Assembly (NCBI GenBank): GCA_027533395.1
Contig: JAPZUF010000001.1
Span: 114,844-178,843, forward strand
Direction: 5' to 3'
Source of the DNA: Cyclobacteriaceae bacterium
GTDB lineage: Bacteria > Bacteroidota > Bacteroidia > Cytophagales > Cyclobacteriaceae
Length of the DNA stretch: 64,000 nucleotides
The notes beneath the pieces are model-generated. The model saw only the letters and a program-made list of their open reading frames with translations. It was not told the DNA's origin and did not search any database. This document shows positions 25,697-35,334 of this stretch, piece by piece (within the stretch, counting starts at the first letter, position 1; the number at the start of each line of letters is the position of its first letter). A program made the position numbers and the translations under genes.

Positions 25697-26571
25697 AAAC
25701 TATTTTTGATTGACGCTAAATATCTTTTTGTAAATAGAATGGGAGGATAAATTTTAAATGCCCGATAAGCCCAACTAAACACTTCCCTTTTTCTTTTTTG
25801 CTCAGATAGACACAACATAAAAAAGCTATATCGTTCAGCTATGAATTTATTAAATTGATTTTGATAAAGTTTTTGTACAGAAAGATTGCTTTGCAGTAAT
25901 TGAATCAATAGTTCATCTCGCGCAATTACTTTATCGGCTGGAATAATAAACAAACTTCTGGCATCGTGGTTAACAACACTTGAGGTAATCGTGTTATCAA
26001 ATAGAAGTGGATATTGAGCAATCAATCGAATCCATAATTCCCAATCTTCAGAAGAAGCTAAAATTCTATTTTCATGGAAAAGATTTTGGTCCATAACATC
26101 TTTTCTTATAAAAACTCCATTACAACTTAAGCGATTATCGAAGATTATTTTTTTGTCTATGCTATCATCAAATGATTCAAAATTTTTAATCACTTTGTCA
26201 TCTACGTCTTTGAAGTCGTATCCTAGATGAAACCATGAAGGTTTTTTAGTTTGAATAAATTGAAATGCAGTTTGTAAATGATGGGGATACATCAAATCAT
26301 CTGAATCAAAAAAGTTTATATAATCTCCTTTTGCCTTATGCACACCAAAGTTTCTGGCAGCTGCCCGTTCCCCATTTTCTTTTTTATAATAGTAAATTCT
26401 TTTATCGGTAAATGAAGCAACAACTTCTTGGGTGTTGTCTTTACTTCCATCATCAACAACAATGATTTCAAAATTTGAATAGGTCTGATTTAAAACACTG
26501 TTTAACGTTTTGGCAATCAGGTGAGCTCGATTGTAGGTAGGGATAATGATTGAAAAAAAAACTGACTCCAT
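25693..26571 (-). CDS. Glycosyltransferase family 2 (GT-A fold)
   Basis: 292 residues. N-terminal GT2 opening FFSIIIPTYNRAHLI and VVDDGSKDNT, then the metal/nucleotide motif INFFDSDDLMYP. A SSEDWELWIRL stretch marks the acceptor-side region. No membrane segment, so it acts at the cytoplasmic face. It lies 6 bases after the GT4 gene. Confidence 0.9.
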   Translation of the reverse strand: MESVFFSIIIPTYNRAHLIAKTLNSVLNQTYSNFEIIVVDDGSKDNTQEVVASFTDKRIYYYKKENGERAAARNFGVHKAKGDYINFFDSDDLMYPHHLQTAFQFIQTKKPSWFHLGYDFKDVDDKVIKNFESFDDSIDKKIIFDNRLSCNGVFIRKDVMDQNLFHENRILASSEDWELWIRLIAQYPLLFDNTITSSVVNHDARSLFIIPADKVIARDELLIQLLQSNLSVQKLYQNQFNKFIAERYSFFMLCLSEQKRKREVFSWAYRAFKIYPPILFTKRYLASIKNSL

Positions 26572-26577
26572 ACAAAG

Positions 26578-27681
26578 TTAATTCAATGATTGATAATGGC
26601 GTAAAACATTTACTTCACTAAAGTTGAGCAGGATAGCTTTGTTTAAATTGTTACCCATCGTTTGTAAAAAATCTTTTTGCCGATGGTATGATTCAATCAT
26701 TTTAACAGATTCTTCAACAAAGTTTTCCTGGTCTACAACGAAGGCATTTTCTTTATCGACTAGATATTCATCAAAATCTCCAATTCCTTTACAAACAATA
26801 ACTGGTTTATGCACTAATCCTGCCTCTTTCACAACCACACAGCTTGATTCGAGTAAACTAGGATGAAGAAAAAAATCACACGATGCATAATAATCCATCA
26901 CATTTTCTACATAACCTGTGAGATGAACTTGTTCGTGTAAATGCAAATTTGAAATTTTTACTTTTAAATCTTCTTCCATTTCTCCTTTACCCATCAATAA
27001 TAAAGTTGTATCAATATTTTTTTGCTTGAGTTGATAAATTACATCAATCATTAAATCAGGACGCTTAAACTTTGTAAACCGACAGGCTCCAACAAGTATT
27101 AATTTGTTTTTACCATACTTTGCTTTTAAGTCCGCAACTTTATTTTCATTCGGTTTGGGGTACAAGTCAAAATTATAAGCCAGATTAATATGGATAATTT
27201 TTTTAGCCGGTATTTTCTCTTTTTCAATCATGTATTGTTTAGCATGATTTGAAACAACTATGATTTTTTTTGCAAGCTGATAAGTTAACCTGTAATACAA
27301 GTCTTTGTCGAATTGGTATAAATTACTTTCATTGATATGGTGCCTGCATAGATAAACTTTTGCCTTAACTAAGTATTGACCCAAAGAAGCCACAAAGTTG
27401 GCAGGTTCCAAGTGGCTGTACACTATTTCAACTTTATGTTGATTGCAGAATCGTATGAAGTAAAGGATATGTTTTAAAAAATACCAGATACCACTTCTTT
27501 TACCTGGAATAACATGGGAATAAGTTTCAATGCCAAACTGTTGTAAAAAGGGATGAATAATATGCCCTTCTTGTTGCGAAAGTGAAATAACTGAATGCCC
27601 TTCTTTTTTAAATGCAATCATCAGCGTTTCCGTATCTCGGGAACGTTGGTTAAAAGGCGAATAGAAGAGGATGACAGCCAT
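26578..27681 (-). CDS. Glycosyltransferase family 4 (GT-B fold)
   Basis: 367 residues. C-terminal GT4 half with LVGACRFTKFKRPDLMI and SLLESSCVVVKEAGLVHKP, a variant E-x7-E region (LESSCVVVKEAG). The N-terminal half has IVYSHLEPANFVA. It is part of the minus-strand polysaccharide run with a 58-base gap before it. Sugar unknown. Confidence 0.87.
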   Translation of the reverse strand: MAVILFYSPFNQRSRDTETLMIAFKKEGHSVISLSQQEGHIIHPFLQQFGIETYSHVIPGKRSGIWYFLKHILYFIRFCNQHKVEIVYSHLEPANFVASLGQYLVKAKVYLCRHHINESNLYQFDKDLYYRLTYQLAKKIIVVSNHAKQYMIEKEKIPAKKIIHINLAYNFDLYPKPNENKVADLKAKYGKNKLILVGACRFTKFKRPDLMIDVIYQLKQKNIDTTLLLMGKGEMEEDLKVKISNLHLHEQVHLTGYVENVMDYYASCDFFLHPSLLESSCVVVKEAGLVHKPVIVCKGIGDFDEYLVDKENAFVVDQENFVEESVKMIESYHRQKDFLQTMGNNLNKAILLNFSEVNVLRHYQSLN

Positions 27682-27739
27682 TTTTCTATACTATGTTTTA
27701 CAACACAGAAAATCGTGCAAAGTTAAACATTAATTCATG

Positions 27740-28705
27740 CTAATAAAACATCTTACTGTTGGTGATTCCCTTAAAAAACTTTTTCAATGTTCTCTTTAAA
27801 TTATATCCAAAAAGAAAAATGAATAAGGTAAAATCAGTTGACATCATTTTATAAAAGTAGGATAACCGTTTGGGGGGTAGTGGGAGAATAGAAAATTGGC
27901 AATTTTCTTCAATTGTTTTTTGAAAACTGGTATCAGATAAATTCTTTATATTTTTCTTTACCCAACTTAGAATATAGAAATGTTCAATTGTATAATGAAA
28001 AAAATCAGTTGTGTATTTAGGTTTTCCTTCTGGATTAGCTCTATAAAAATTTAAAGTGTTGGGTAAGTAAGCTATGTTTGTTTTAGCCAAAATTTTTATA
28101 AAAACGTATTTATCACCGATGTATTTAAATGGTTTATCATTAACATCGATAGATTTTAAAATTGAAGTTTTAAATAAAACTACACTTGTGTTATTGATGG
28201 TTCCAAATGGAAGTAATACACTATTGATTTCATCTATGCCTTGGTTGAAATAGGAAGTTGACCAACGATTGGTCTTTAGCTTTTCATTCTTTAAATCCGC
28301 AAATGTTTTTGTCTGAACTATTTCTCCATGAACGAGTGCAGAATTTGCATATAATAAACCTGCTGATGGATTTTGATCAGCAAGTTTTATCATTTTGAAT
28401 AAAAAATTCTCATCTGCATAATCATCACTTTCAGCAATCCATATCCAATCTCCTGTTGCTAAGTCAATTCCTTTTTGCCACTGTAAAAATGGTGAACCTG
28501 AATTTTTGTTATTGATTATAATGTGTTTGACTAAAGGATGATTTGAATATTCTTTGATAACATTAATGCTATCATCTGTTGAGCAATCATCTAAAATAAT
28601 TATTTCTAAAGGCGATAAGGTTTGGTTCAAAACAGAATCAATCCGATGACGCAAAAATTTTGCGTGATTATAGTTAGGAATAATTACTGTTACTTTATTA
28701 GCCAT
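27740..28705 (-). CDS. Glycosyltransferase family 2 (GT-A fold)
   Basis: 321 residues. GT2 start VTVIIPNYNHAKFL, then ILDDCSTDDS and the motif WIWIAESDDYADE. The C-terminal third is basic and hydrophobic and may touch the membrane. 39-base gap to the preceding gene, so probably the same transcript. Confidence 0.9.
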   Translation of the reverse strand: MANKVTVIIPNYNHAKFLRHRIDSVLNQTLSPLEIIILDDCSTDDSINVIKEYSNHPLVKHIIINNKNSGSPFLQWQKGIDLATGDWIWIAESDDYADENFLFKMIKLADQNPSAGLLYANSALVHGEIVQTKTFADLKNEKLKTNRWSTSYFNQGIDEINSVLLPFGTINNTSVVLFKTSILKSIDVNDKPFKYIGDKYVFIKILAKTNIAYLPNTLNFYRANPEGKPKYTTDFFHYTIEHFYILSWVKKNIKNLSDTSFQKTIEENCQFSILPLPPKRLSYFYKMMSTDFTLFIFLFGYNLKRTLKKFFKGITNSKMFY

Positions 28706-28744
28706 TATTAATGAATTAATTTATTAAAAATATATTTATTTGAT

Positions 28745-29548
28745 TTAATAAATTTCTTTTCCTCGAAATTGTTTTGAGATTGTAGAAGAGGTGTTGGCTT
28801 GCTCAATATAAAAAATTTCTTCAGATGTTAAATTTTGTAAATTATTATACCAGGGTAAATGCCTAATGGTATAAGGAGGTTTCATTCTGATTGCTTTTTG
28901 GGTATAAACTTCACCGAATCTTAAATTAGTAAAGGGTTTGTACAAGGCGAATGTCGTATCTATTGGAGCATCAAAACCTAGATCATGAAAATGATTTATC
29001 CAATATTTCTTTTCATATTCAATTACTTTTTCCTTGAGAGAAAAATGATCTGGTAAATCATCTATCTTTATGGAGAACCCTACCTTTTTCAAGCTGAAAT
29101 TTTTTGCTAATACACAATAAAAATTCAACAAGAAATTGTTTGGACATTCTTCTATAGGCAAAACGTCTGAATCGGTATACACAAAATAATTCCATTTGAA
29201 TTGTTGATAAACACCAGATTTCCACAAGGCAAGGTGACCATAGTTTTTATCTAGCCTGATTACTTTCACATCACATGTTTTATAGTATTCTAATAATGGA
29301 GGATAAGTAGATTGGTTATCTAATATGATAATATTAGAATATTTATTTTCTTTCAACCATTCAACCAAATTGCATAATGTGCTAAGGCGATTAAAATTGT
29401 TGATAATGATTGGTATAGAGTGATAGTTTTTTCTTATGGCTTTTTTATTCAACAAGTTGATATATAGAAAAACAAATGAATCGAGGCAGAAATGAAGAAC
29501 ACTTCTGATATTATTTTTAAAATTCTCTATCACTGCTCTCACTGTCAA
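28745..29548 (-). CDS. GT-A-like putative glycosyltransferase
   Basis: 267 residues. Not a standard GT2 start, but SIPIIINNFNRLSTL, IIILDNQSTYP and YFVYTDSDVLP (DxD) follow the GT-A order. A hydrophobic stretch at residues 18-34 precedes the domain. DAPIDTTFALY near the C-terminus is shared with a group of small Bacteroidota/Proteobacteria sugar transferases. It lies 7 bases after the GT4 gene. Confidence 0.7.
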   Translation of the reverse strand: MTVRAVIENFKNNIRSVLHFCLDSFVFLYINLLNKKAIRKNYHSIPIIINNFNRLSTLCNLVEWLKENKYSNIIILDNQSTYPPLLEYYKTCDVKVIRLDKNYGHLALWKSGVYQQFKWNYFVYTDSDVLPIEECPNNFLLNFYCVLAKNFSLKKVGFSIKIDDLPDHFSLKEKVIEYEKKYWINHFHDLGFDAPIDTTFALYKPFTNLRFGEVYTQKAIRMKPPYTIRHLPWYNNLQNLTSEEIFYIEQANTSSTISKQFRGKEIY

Positions 29549-29555
29549 CTTGATT

Positions 29556-30704
29556 TTATTTTACTTTCAATTTCGTAAACTCAGCCAATTTTGATTCGTA
29601 GGCTTGCACGCACTTTTCCATGCCAAAATTCGAAAAGCAATGTTCTGTGTTTTGTTTTAATTGTTGAAATTTATCTTCATTTTCAATCAAAAATCGCATT
29701 GCCGAAAGTAGTAAATCATGATTTACCCTTCCATTCGATAAGCCAATTAAAATACCTGCCTTGCCATCAATACATGTAATCATATTATTTACTTCACCAA
29801 CATCAGTAGCGATAACAGGAATGCTATTAGCTAAACACTCGACAACAAAGTTGGGTAAACACTCAGCTATAGAGGGTAATATACCAACATTAAATTGCTG
29901 AATGTATGGCATCGGTTCACTTGTTGAAGGAATAAACTCAATAGGTAAATGTTGGTATTGTTCAATAAAATGATTAAAATAATTTTGACCACCAATAGCA
30001 ATTAATTTGATGTTTTTCTTTTCAACATACAAGGTTTCGAATGCTTTAAATAATTCGGGCCAACCTTTGTCGTCTGTACCTCTGGCGATCATGCCAAAAG
30101 TGAATATTTCCTTTTTGTTATTTACCCAAGTATAGGGATAGTTAAATCCGTTATAAATTTTTGTGAATTTACTCTCGTCTAATTTATGCTTCTGAATTAA
30201 GTATTGTTTTGATTTTTCTGATAAGTAAATAAAATGATTTATTCTATTGGCAAAATTGTTTATCCGATTTGTTAATAATTCACCTTGCTTTTTATACAGA
30301 TATTCAAAATCTTCATGTATAGTTGAAACTATTGTAATTGGTAAATTGAGTTGAGCTAACCACTCATCAGTAACAATACCTTGATTGCATATAACATCAA
30401 AATTTCCCTTTTTAATAAATAATTTAAACCAAACTTTATTAACGAATTCTTTAAATGAAAAGCCCAATCGATAAGTTACGGCATTTATTTTCCACATTAA
30501 TAGTGTGAATAATGCATTTAATTTAAAGTAGCGTATAGCTATTGTTTTTTCGAAACTACTTTCTATAGCTACACCATCAAAGCCATAATTGTGAACATAA
30601 ACAGTAACCTCATGCTTTATTGAACGCAACGCATTGGCTAATCGTGCAGTAAAAACTTCTGCTCCGCCATAGCCTAATGTGTTGATGACAAAAAGTATTT
30701 TCAT
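29556..30704 (-). CDS. Glycosyltransferase family 4 (GT-B fold)
   Basis: 382 residues. N-terminus MKILFVINTLGYGGAEVFTARLA, a common GT4 start with the glycine-rich loop. The donor half has FGMIARGTDDKGWPE and LPSIAECLPNFVVECLAN, where Glu-x7-Glu is conserved. Placed between two GT2-type genes with 4- and 7-base gaps. Confidence 0.9.
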   Translation of the reverse strand: MKILFVINTLGYGGAEVFTARLANALRSIKHEVTVYVHNYGFDGVAIESSFEKTIAIRYFKLNALFTLLMWKINAVTYRLGFSFKEFVNKVWFKLFIKKGNFDVICNQGIVTDEWLAQLNLPITIVSTIHEDFEYLYKKQGELLTNRINNFANRINHFIYLSEKSKQYLIQKHKLDESKFTKIYNGFNYPYTWVNNKKEIFTFGMIARGTDDKGWPELFKAFETLYVEKKNIKLIAIGGQNYFNHFIEQYQHLPIEFIPSTSEPMPYIQQFNVGILPSIAECLPNFVVECLANSIPVIATDVGEVNNMITCIDGKAGILIGLSNGRVNHDLLLSAMRFLIENEDKFQQLKQNTEHCFSNFGMEKCVQAYESKLAEFTKLKVK

Positions 30705-30708
30705 GCGA

Positions 30709-31650
30709 TTATCTTTTAAACCGTATTAGGTATTTGAAAATTGTATATGGAATTCCCAAAGAGGTTAACAGATATAATAAAAATGATTTGATTGATTTTG
30801 TTTTATTAAAGATTGCTTTATAAGTGACGTTTGCTTTACTCACACTTACTTTGTAAACTTCTTCTGCAAAAAATAATATTCGTGATTGCACTTTTGAATC
30901 AAACTCTGGCGATTGAGTATGTTTTAATAAAGTATGTACGTTTGAAACTTGCATCAACATTGTTTTTGTGTTAGTAATAGATGTTGCATGCTTGCGGTAA
31001 TATCCTGCCAATTTCGAACTACTGTAAAATTTAAATTCTTTTGCTAATCGCAACCATAAATCCCAATCTTCGAAAATTAGGTTTTCATCAAAGCCTCCGA
31101 CTTTTTTTACTAAATCAGTTCTTACACTGGCTCCTACAGCAGGAATTACATTTTGATACAAAAGATTTTTATAAAAATTTTGAGCACTGTTTTGATTGAT
31201 ATTAATTCCTTGATTTTGAAAATACGACTGATGAATGATTTCACCTTTGCTGTCAATTATAGCAACATCACCAAAAACAACAGCCACATTACTTTCTTTC
31301 TCAAGAATAGAAACATGATCGATAATGCGCGTAGGTGTGAATAAATCATCACCAATACCCATCATATATTTACCTGATGCTAATGAGAGTACTTCGTTTA
31401 AGGAATAACAAACTCCTTTATTGGTATCATGCTTGATAAATAGGCAGGGATAATTATTTTCATTTATCCAATTTTCTACTAAGTGTACAGATTGTTTATC
31501 AGTTGAGCAATCATCTATTATAATATGCTGAATATTGGGATAATCATTGTTTTGAACAGATTCAATTGCTTCAATAACATATTTCCCTGTGTTATACACA
31601 AGCGTATAAATAGTTACCTGAGGCCAGTTGCTTTCTGTTGATAAAGGCAT
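30709..31650 (-). CDS. Glycosyltransferase family 2 (GT-A fold)
   Basis: 313 residues. Begins with TIYTLVYNTGKYV and IIDDCSTDKQS, then the acidic motif MMGIGDDLFTP, and FEDWDLWLRLAKEF in the acceptor region. The C-terminal 50 residues are basic and hydrophobic. The stop of the methyltransferase gene side is 1 base away. Confidence 0.9.
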   Translation of the reverse strand: MPLSTESNWPQVTIYTLVYNTGKYVIEAIESVQNNDYPNIQHIIIDDCSTDKQSVHLVENWINENNYPCLFIKHDTNKGVCYSLNEVLSLASGKYMMGIGDDLFTPTRIIDHVSILEKESNVAVVFGDVAIIDSKGEIIHQSYFQNQGININQNSAQNFYKNLLYQNVIPAVGASVRTDLVKKVGGFDENLIFEDWDLWLRLAKEFKFYSSSKLAGYYRKHATSITNTKTMLMQVSNVHTLLKHTQSPEFDSKVQSRILFFAEEVYKVSVSKANVTYKAIFNKTKSIKSFLLYLLTSLGIPYTIFKYLIRFKR

Positions 31651-31651
31651 A

Positions 31652-32362
31652 TTACTTTTCTGCTACAATATAGATTTCAGCGCAATGAGTCGGAAATTTA
31701 TTTCCAAGAAGATAAAAGGCGTGAATCATTTTATCATCCCAGTTTTTTTCAATTTGATTATTAGACAATGGTTTTAAAAAATAGCCACCTTTATTTGTTA
31801 TCTTAAAACCTGCTTCTCTTAAATGTGTACTTAGAGTTTCTAGATCGTATACTCTAAAGTGACCAAGTTGTAAATCTCTCTCGTTTAATTGATACTCATT
31901 TTTTAGCAAACCCATTTCTACTGCAGCCATTCTATGAAGTGATAGTGCATTGGGTACAGCGATTAACAATCGACCTTTTTCCTTTAACCAAGATTTTATT
32001 CTTCCTAAGTTTTTAATGGGTTCCTCAATATGTTCTAATACGTGGCTCATTATGATAGTATCGTACTCTTTATCGGATTCAAAGTTTTCAATCAGCGAAT
32101 GAAATTTTCTCACATTGTTATATGGAGGAATAGCTTTTAGTAAAGTTTCGGATCCTTCTAGTACATCTAGGCTTTTAAAATCGTTGATGAGGTGTTTAGT
32201 CATATAACCTGAAGCCGGACCGATTTCTAATGCATCAGTTCCTGTAAAGAATTGTTTAAGCGTATCATATGCATAATCAGCTAATTTGTAATCTAAACTC
32301 AAAAATGAGTTTGCATAAAATGCAGATGATTCGTCAACTCTCTTTTGTAAATCTTCTTTCAT
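31652..32362 (-). CDS. Class I SAM-dependent methyltransferase
   Basis: 236 residues. SAM-binding motif I ALEIGPASGYM near residue 45 and the later IIMSHVLEHIEEP typical of methyltransferase domain 11/23 proteins. In a polysaccharide locus it most likely methylates a sugar hydroxyl or a terminal residue; terminal methylation is a known stop signal in ABC-dependent O-antigen synthesis, which would fit Wzt with a C-terminal domain, but this is inference. The ATG overlaps the HAD gene stop (ATGA). Confidence 0.83.
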   Translation of the reverse strand: MKEDLQKRVDESSAFYANSFLSLDYKLADYAYDTLKQFFTGTDALEIGPASGYMTKHLINDFKSLDVLEGSETLLKAIPPYNNVRKFHSLIENFESDKEYDTIIMSHVLEHIEEPIKNLGRIKSWLKEKGRLLIAVPNALSLHRMAAVEMGLLKNEYQLNERDLQLGHFRVYDLETLSTHLREAGFKITNKGGYFLKPLSNNQIEKNWDDKMIHAFYLLGNKFPTHCAEIYIVAEK

Positions 32363-32967
32363 TCTTTAAAATCATTTATGCTTTGTAAAATGTAATCAGG
32401 CTTGTATTTTTCTAAGGTAGATGCAGACAAAAATCCACTAAGTACAGCTATTGTCTTAATACCAAGTGCTTTTCCGGCTTCTACATCTTTACCTGTATCT
32501 CCAATAATTAAATCATTAGGAGTTATATCAAACTTTTGTTTTATAATTACCTGTTTAGTTAATGTTTGATTGGTAATTAGGATGTCATCGAAATAGATAT
32601 CTAATTGTAATTTTTTCAGTTGTTTTAGTGTATTAGTTGTACTTTGTCGTGCTGTAACAAGTATCAGTTTATACTCATTTTTAAGTTTTTGCAATTTGTT
32701 TTCAACGTTATCAAATGGCTCATCTAGTTCTAACCAATTCTCTTTTTCTATTTCTTGCATCCATCGGCCTATAAAATTAGCGATTTGTAAATCTGAAAAA
32801 CCAAATTGATTTGTTAATATCGATTCATTACTAATTCCTGCTCTTTTAATTTCCCAATAAGCATCAAAACTAAAATTGGCTGTTGGTACAAGAAATCGAA
32901 AGACTTCATACACGCGCTTACGCGCGTCAATGAGAGTCCCATCTAAATCGATAAACAGGTTACGCAT
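32359..32967 (-). CDS. HAD family hydrolase (phosphatase-like)
   Basis: 202 residues. Motif I FIDLDGTLIDAR with the nucleophilic Asp, motif II ILVTARQS, and motif IV IIGDTGKDVEAG. A cap domain lies between. It could dephosphorylate a sugar phosphate made by the adjacent enzymes. It overlaps the SDR gene by 8 bases. Confidence 0.85.
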   Translation of the reverse strand: MRNLFIDLDGTLIDARKRVYEVFRFLVPTANFSFDAYWEIKRAGISNESILTNQFGFSDLQIANFIGRWMQEIEKENWLELDEPFDNVENKLQKLKNEYKLILVTARQSTTNTLKQLKKLQLDIYFDDILITNQTLTKQVIIKQKFDITPNDLIIGDTGKDVEAGKALGIKTIAVLSGFLSASTLEKYKPDYILQSINDFKE

Positions 32968-33853
32968 ATTTGTTTTTCAAATAGTTCCACTCTTGCTGTA
33001 ACCCTTCTTTTATTGAAATTTCTTTTTCAAGCAAATATTTTCGCATGAGAGTATTATCAAAGGATAAACTTCTTGTTGGAAAATTCTTTATGTCTTTTTC
33101 AATTACAGGTATTTTGCTTTTAGTTATACTTAAAATTTCTTCTACAATTTTTTTTATACTTATAGAATTTCCGCTGACAATATTGATAAGTTCGGGAGCT
33201 TCTTTAAGATTAACTAATTTAGATAACGCTAAACATACATCTTCCACATATAAGAATGAGCGAAGATCAGCGCTATTACCAAATATTTCAATAGGTTCTT
33301 GTCGAATAATTTTTTGAAATACGGTTGGAATTAATTTTTGGTAGGCTTCCTCTCCTGGACCATATACATGACCGATACGAGCTATGGAACATGTAAGGTT
33401 TTTTGCATTGCAAAATTGTTTTATGATCTGCTCTTGATATAATTTACTTTGTCCGTAGAATGTAGTGGGATTAACGAAAGAGTCCTCGTTAATGTTGATG
33501 TTGGGTTGATAAACATCTAAAGTGCTTAGTAGAATAAACTTTTTAAGGTAAGGCAAATGAAGACCTAAAAGTTTTTGTGTATTATTTATAATACCTAAAC
33601 AATCGTTAAGTTGATTTTGCTGTACACTCGTTTTGGGTGTGAAAGATCCGGCATGAATAATTACTTCTATGTTGGAATAGCCAGCTTTAGCAAGAATGTC
33701 TGTTTCAAATTGGTATTGTTGATGTAAAACGCAGTTTACATTTTCAATGGGTGCTGAAGTAAAACACACTATATTTTCTTTACCGAACTTGTTTTGTAAA
33801 GTTGTCACTAAGTGTTTGCCAATAAAACCTGAAGCACCTGTAAGTAAAATCAT
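32960..33853 (-). CDS. NAD(P)-dependent epimerase/dehydratase (extended SDR)
   Basis: 297 residues. Cofactor loop LTGASGFIGKHL at the start, LSTLDVY with the catalytic Ser/Thr region, YGQSK (YxxxK), and a C-terminal nucleotide-sugar type RSFLYVEDVCLAL. Substrate unknown. Starts immediately beside the ATP-grasp gene stop (0-base gap), so the two are probably coupled. Confidence 0.85.
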   Translation of the reverse strand: MILLTGASGFIGKHLVTTLQNKFGKENIVCFTSAPIENVNCVLHQQYQFETDILAKAGYSNIEVIIHAGSFTPKTSVQQNQLNDCLGIINNTQKLLGLHLPYLKKFILLSTLDVYQPNININEDSFVNPTTFYGQSKLYQEQIIKQFCNAKNLTCSIARIGHVYGPGEEAYQKLIPTVFQKIIRQEPIEIFGNSADLRSFLYVEDVCLALSKLVNLKEAPELINIVSGNSISIKKIVEEILSITKSKIPVIEKDIKNFPTRSLSFDNTLMRKYLLEKEISIKEGLQQEWNYLKNKYA

Positions 33854-34921
33854 TTACAAAAAAGTTATGAGGTTATTCATTTCAGATTCATGCACCAACA
33901 TTGGTTCTGTATCCATTCCTCTTAACCAAAGTAAACCATCGGGTAGAGGATTTAGTTTTTTCTGTAGAACAGGCATTTCATTGTATAAAATTAAGTTGGT
34001 AAAAATGGATGGAAGATTTAAGCCTGCTTTTGTAAAAAATAATACTGTGGTAAAAAATCTACTGATGTTTATCTCTGTGGGGTTGGGAATGTTGTTGTTA
34101 TCGTAAGTCATGTCAACAGCATAGATACCATGTGGTCGTTGATCTACTGCTAGAACTGTTTTCGTAGCAATTTCATCAACTATTTGATTAGAATAAGTTT
34201 GTCCTACTTTTGTAACTCCAGTAACGCCTGATAAAGTTCTATTACCATGAACCCATCCTTTTCTTATTCTTGTTTGCGCAACAACCAGTTTGCCTTCGTG
34301 CCAAATGGAAAGCCATGTTACAGATTGGGAGGTTAACATTTCTGCTGCACAAAAATCTCCCCAACCATTAAAGTGATTAATCCAGTTTTTTGCAAATTCA
34401 AAATTGTTTGTAGGCAATGCTCCTTTCCCACCTGCACCAATAGATGATGCCCTTAGCCAAATTTTACCTTGATTATCTGCTAATTCAGCAAAGGAATTTT
34501 TTAAATCGTCTTCATTGTTAAGTAAAATATTTTTAGGAACTGTTATACCTGCCTGTTTTAGTTTCAGATAAGTTTTATATTTATCTACACACGTATCAAT
34601 TACTTCATGAGCAGGCATAAAAGTTTGAACACCTCTATTGTGTAACTCATCACGCAACAAGCTTCCATGGAAAACTTCTAAGTCATTTTGAAAATGAATT
34701 AGATCTGGTTTTTCTTTTTCAATTATCTTAAATAGTTTTTCAGGATAAGTAGAATCGTTGGCATATGGTACCCAATATCTTCTTTCTGCTTTTGATAAAG
34801 CTAGGTCCGTAGGTTCGCTACCCATACCAATTACACAATCTTTTTTGTTACTTAGTTGCAAAGATCTTATCACTCCTTCTGAAGGTGCTCCACCTGCGCC
34901 TGCTATCAATATTTTTTTCAT
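33854..34921 (-). CDS. ATP-grasp protein (carbamoyl-phosphate synthase large-subunit-like)
   Basis: 355 residues. Pre-ATP-grasp Rossmann-like N-terminus MKKILIAGAGGAPSEGVIRSL, then DKYKTYLKLKQAGITVPKN and a central ATP-grasp fold with WLRASSIGAGGKGA and, near the C-terminus, EINISRFFTT. Such enzymes join a carboxylate to an amine or thiol with ATP. In polysaccharide loci they often attach an amino acid or acyl group to an amino sugar; the substrates here are not predictable. ATGA overlap with the ketoisomerase gene. Confidence 0.8.
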   Translation of the reverse strand: MKKILIAGAGGAPSEGVIRSLQLSNKKDCVIGMGSEPTDLALSKAERRYWVPYANDSTYPEKLFKIIEKEKPDLIHFQNDLEVFHGSLLRDELHNRGVQTFMPAHEVIDTCVDKYKTYLKLKQAGITVPKNILLNNEDDLKNSFAELADNQGKIWLRASSIGAGGKGALPTNNFEFAKNWINHFNGWGDFCAAEMLTSQSVTWLSIWHEGKLVVAQTRIRKGWVHGNRTLSGVTGVTKVGQTYSNQIVDEIATKTVLAVDQRPHGIYAVDMTYDNNNIPNPTEINISRFFTTVLFFTKAGLNLPSIFTNLILYNEMPVLQKKLNPLPDGLLWLRGMDTEPMLVHESEMNNLITFL

Positions 34922-35334
34922 GCAATAAGCTTCAAAAATTCTTCTTTGCTTCTAATATAATCTGATTCTGTATATTCTTCCGATGCTAAACATAATAATA
35001 CAGCACTATGCGAAAACTGAAGTGTCCGCCAACACATTGGCGGAAGGTATAACCCTTCGCTTGGATTACTTAAATTGAATTTTAGTGTTTCTTTCTCTTT
35101 TGTAATCAGCTCCACTTCAATGCTTCCATTTACTGCGAATAAAATCTGTTGTAAATCTTTATGAGCATGATGTCCACGTATCACATCTTGCGGTGTAAAG
35201 TAAGTCCAGTAAACTCTCTTAATGTCAAAAGGAAGAATGGAATTTTCTGCTATGGAAATAAATCCGATAGAACTATTTCCTATTTTATTAAAATGAATGA
35301 TGGTTGGCCTATCAAAGGTTTTGTTCATACTCAT
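34918..35334 (-). CDS. Sugar 3,4-ketoisomerase-like cupin (FdtA/WxcM family)
   Basis: 138 residues from the ATG at 35334, which gives a 4-base ATGA overlap with wzt; an ATG at 35352 is also in frame. Cupin core with RVYWTYFTPQDVIRGHHAHKDLQQILFAV, where the HxH pair and the following sequence are typical of FdtA/QdtA/WxcM proteins. They interconvert 3- and 4-keto forms of dTDP-6-deoxysugars on the way to 3-amino sugars. No aminotransferase or acetyltransferase partner is seen in the window, so the pathway is incomplete here. Confidence 0.85.
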   Translation of the reverse strand: MSMNKTFDRPTIIHFNKIGNSSIGFISIAENSILPFDIKRVYWTYFTPQDVIRGHHAHKDLQQILFAVNGSIEVELITKEKETLKFNLSNPSEGLYLPPMCWRTLQFSHSAVLLCLASEEYTESDYIRSKEEFLKLIA

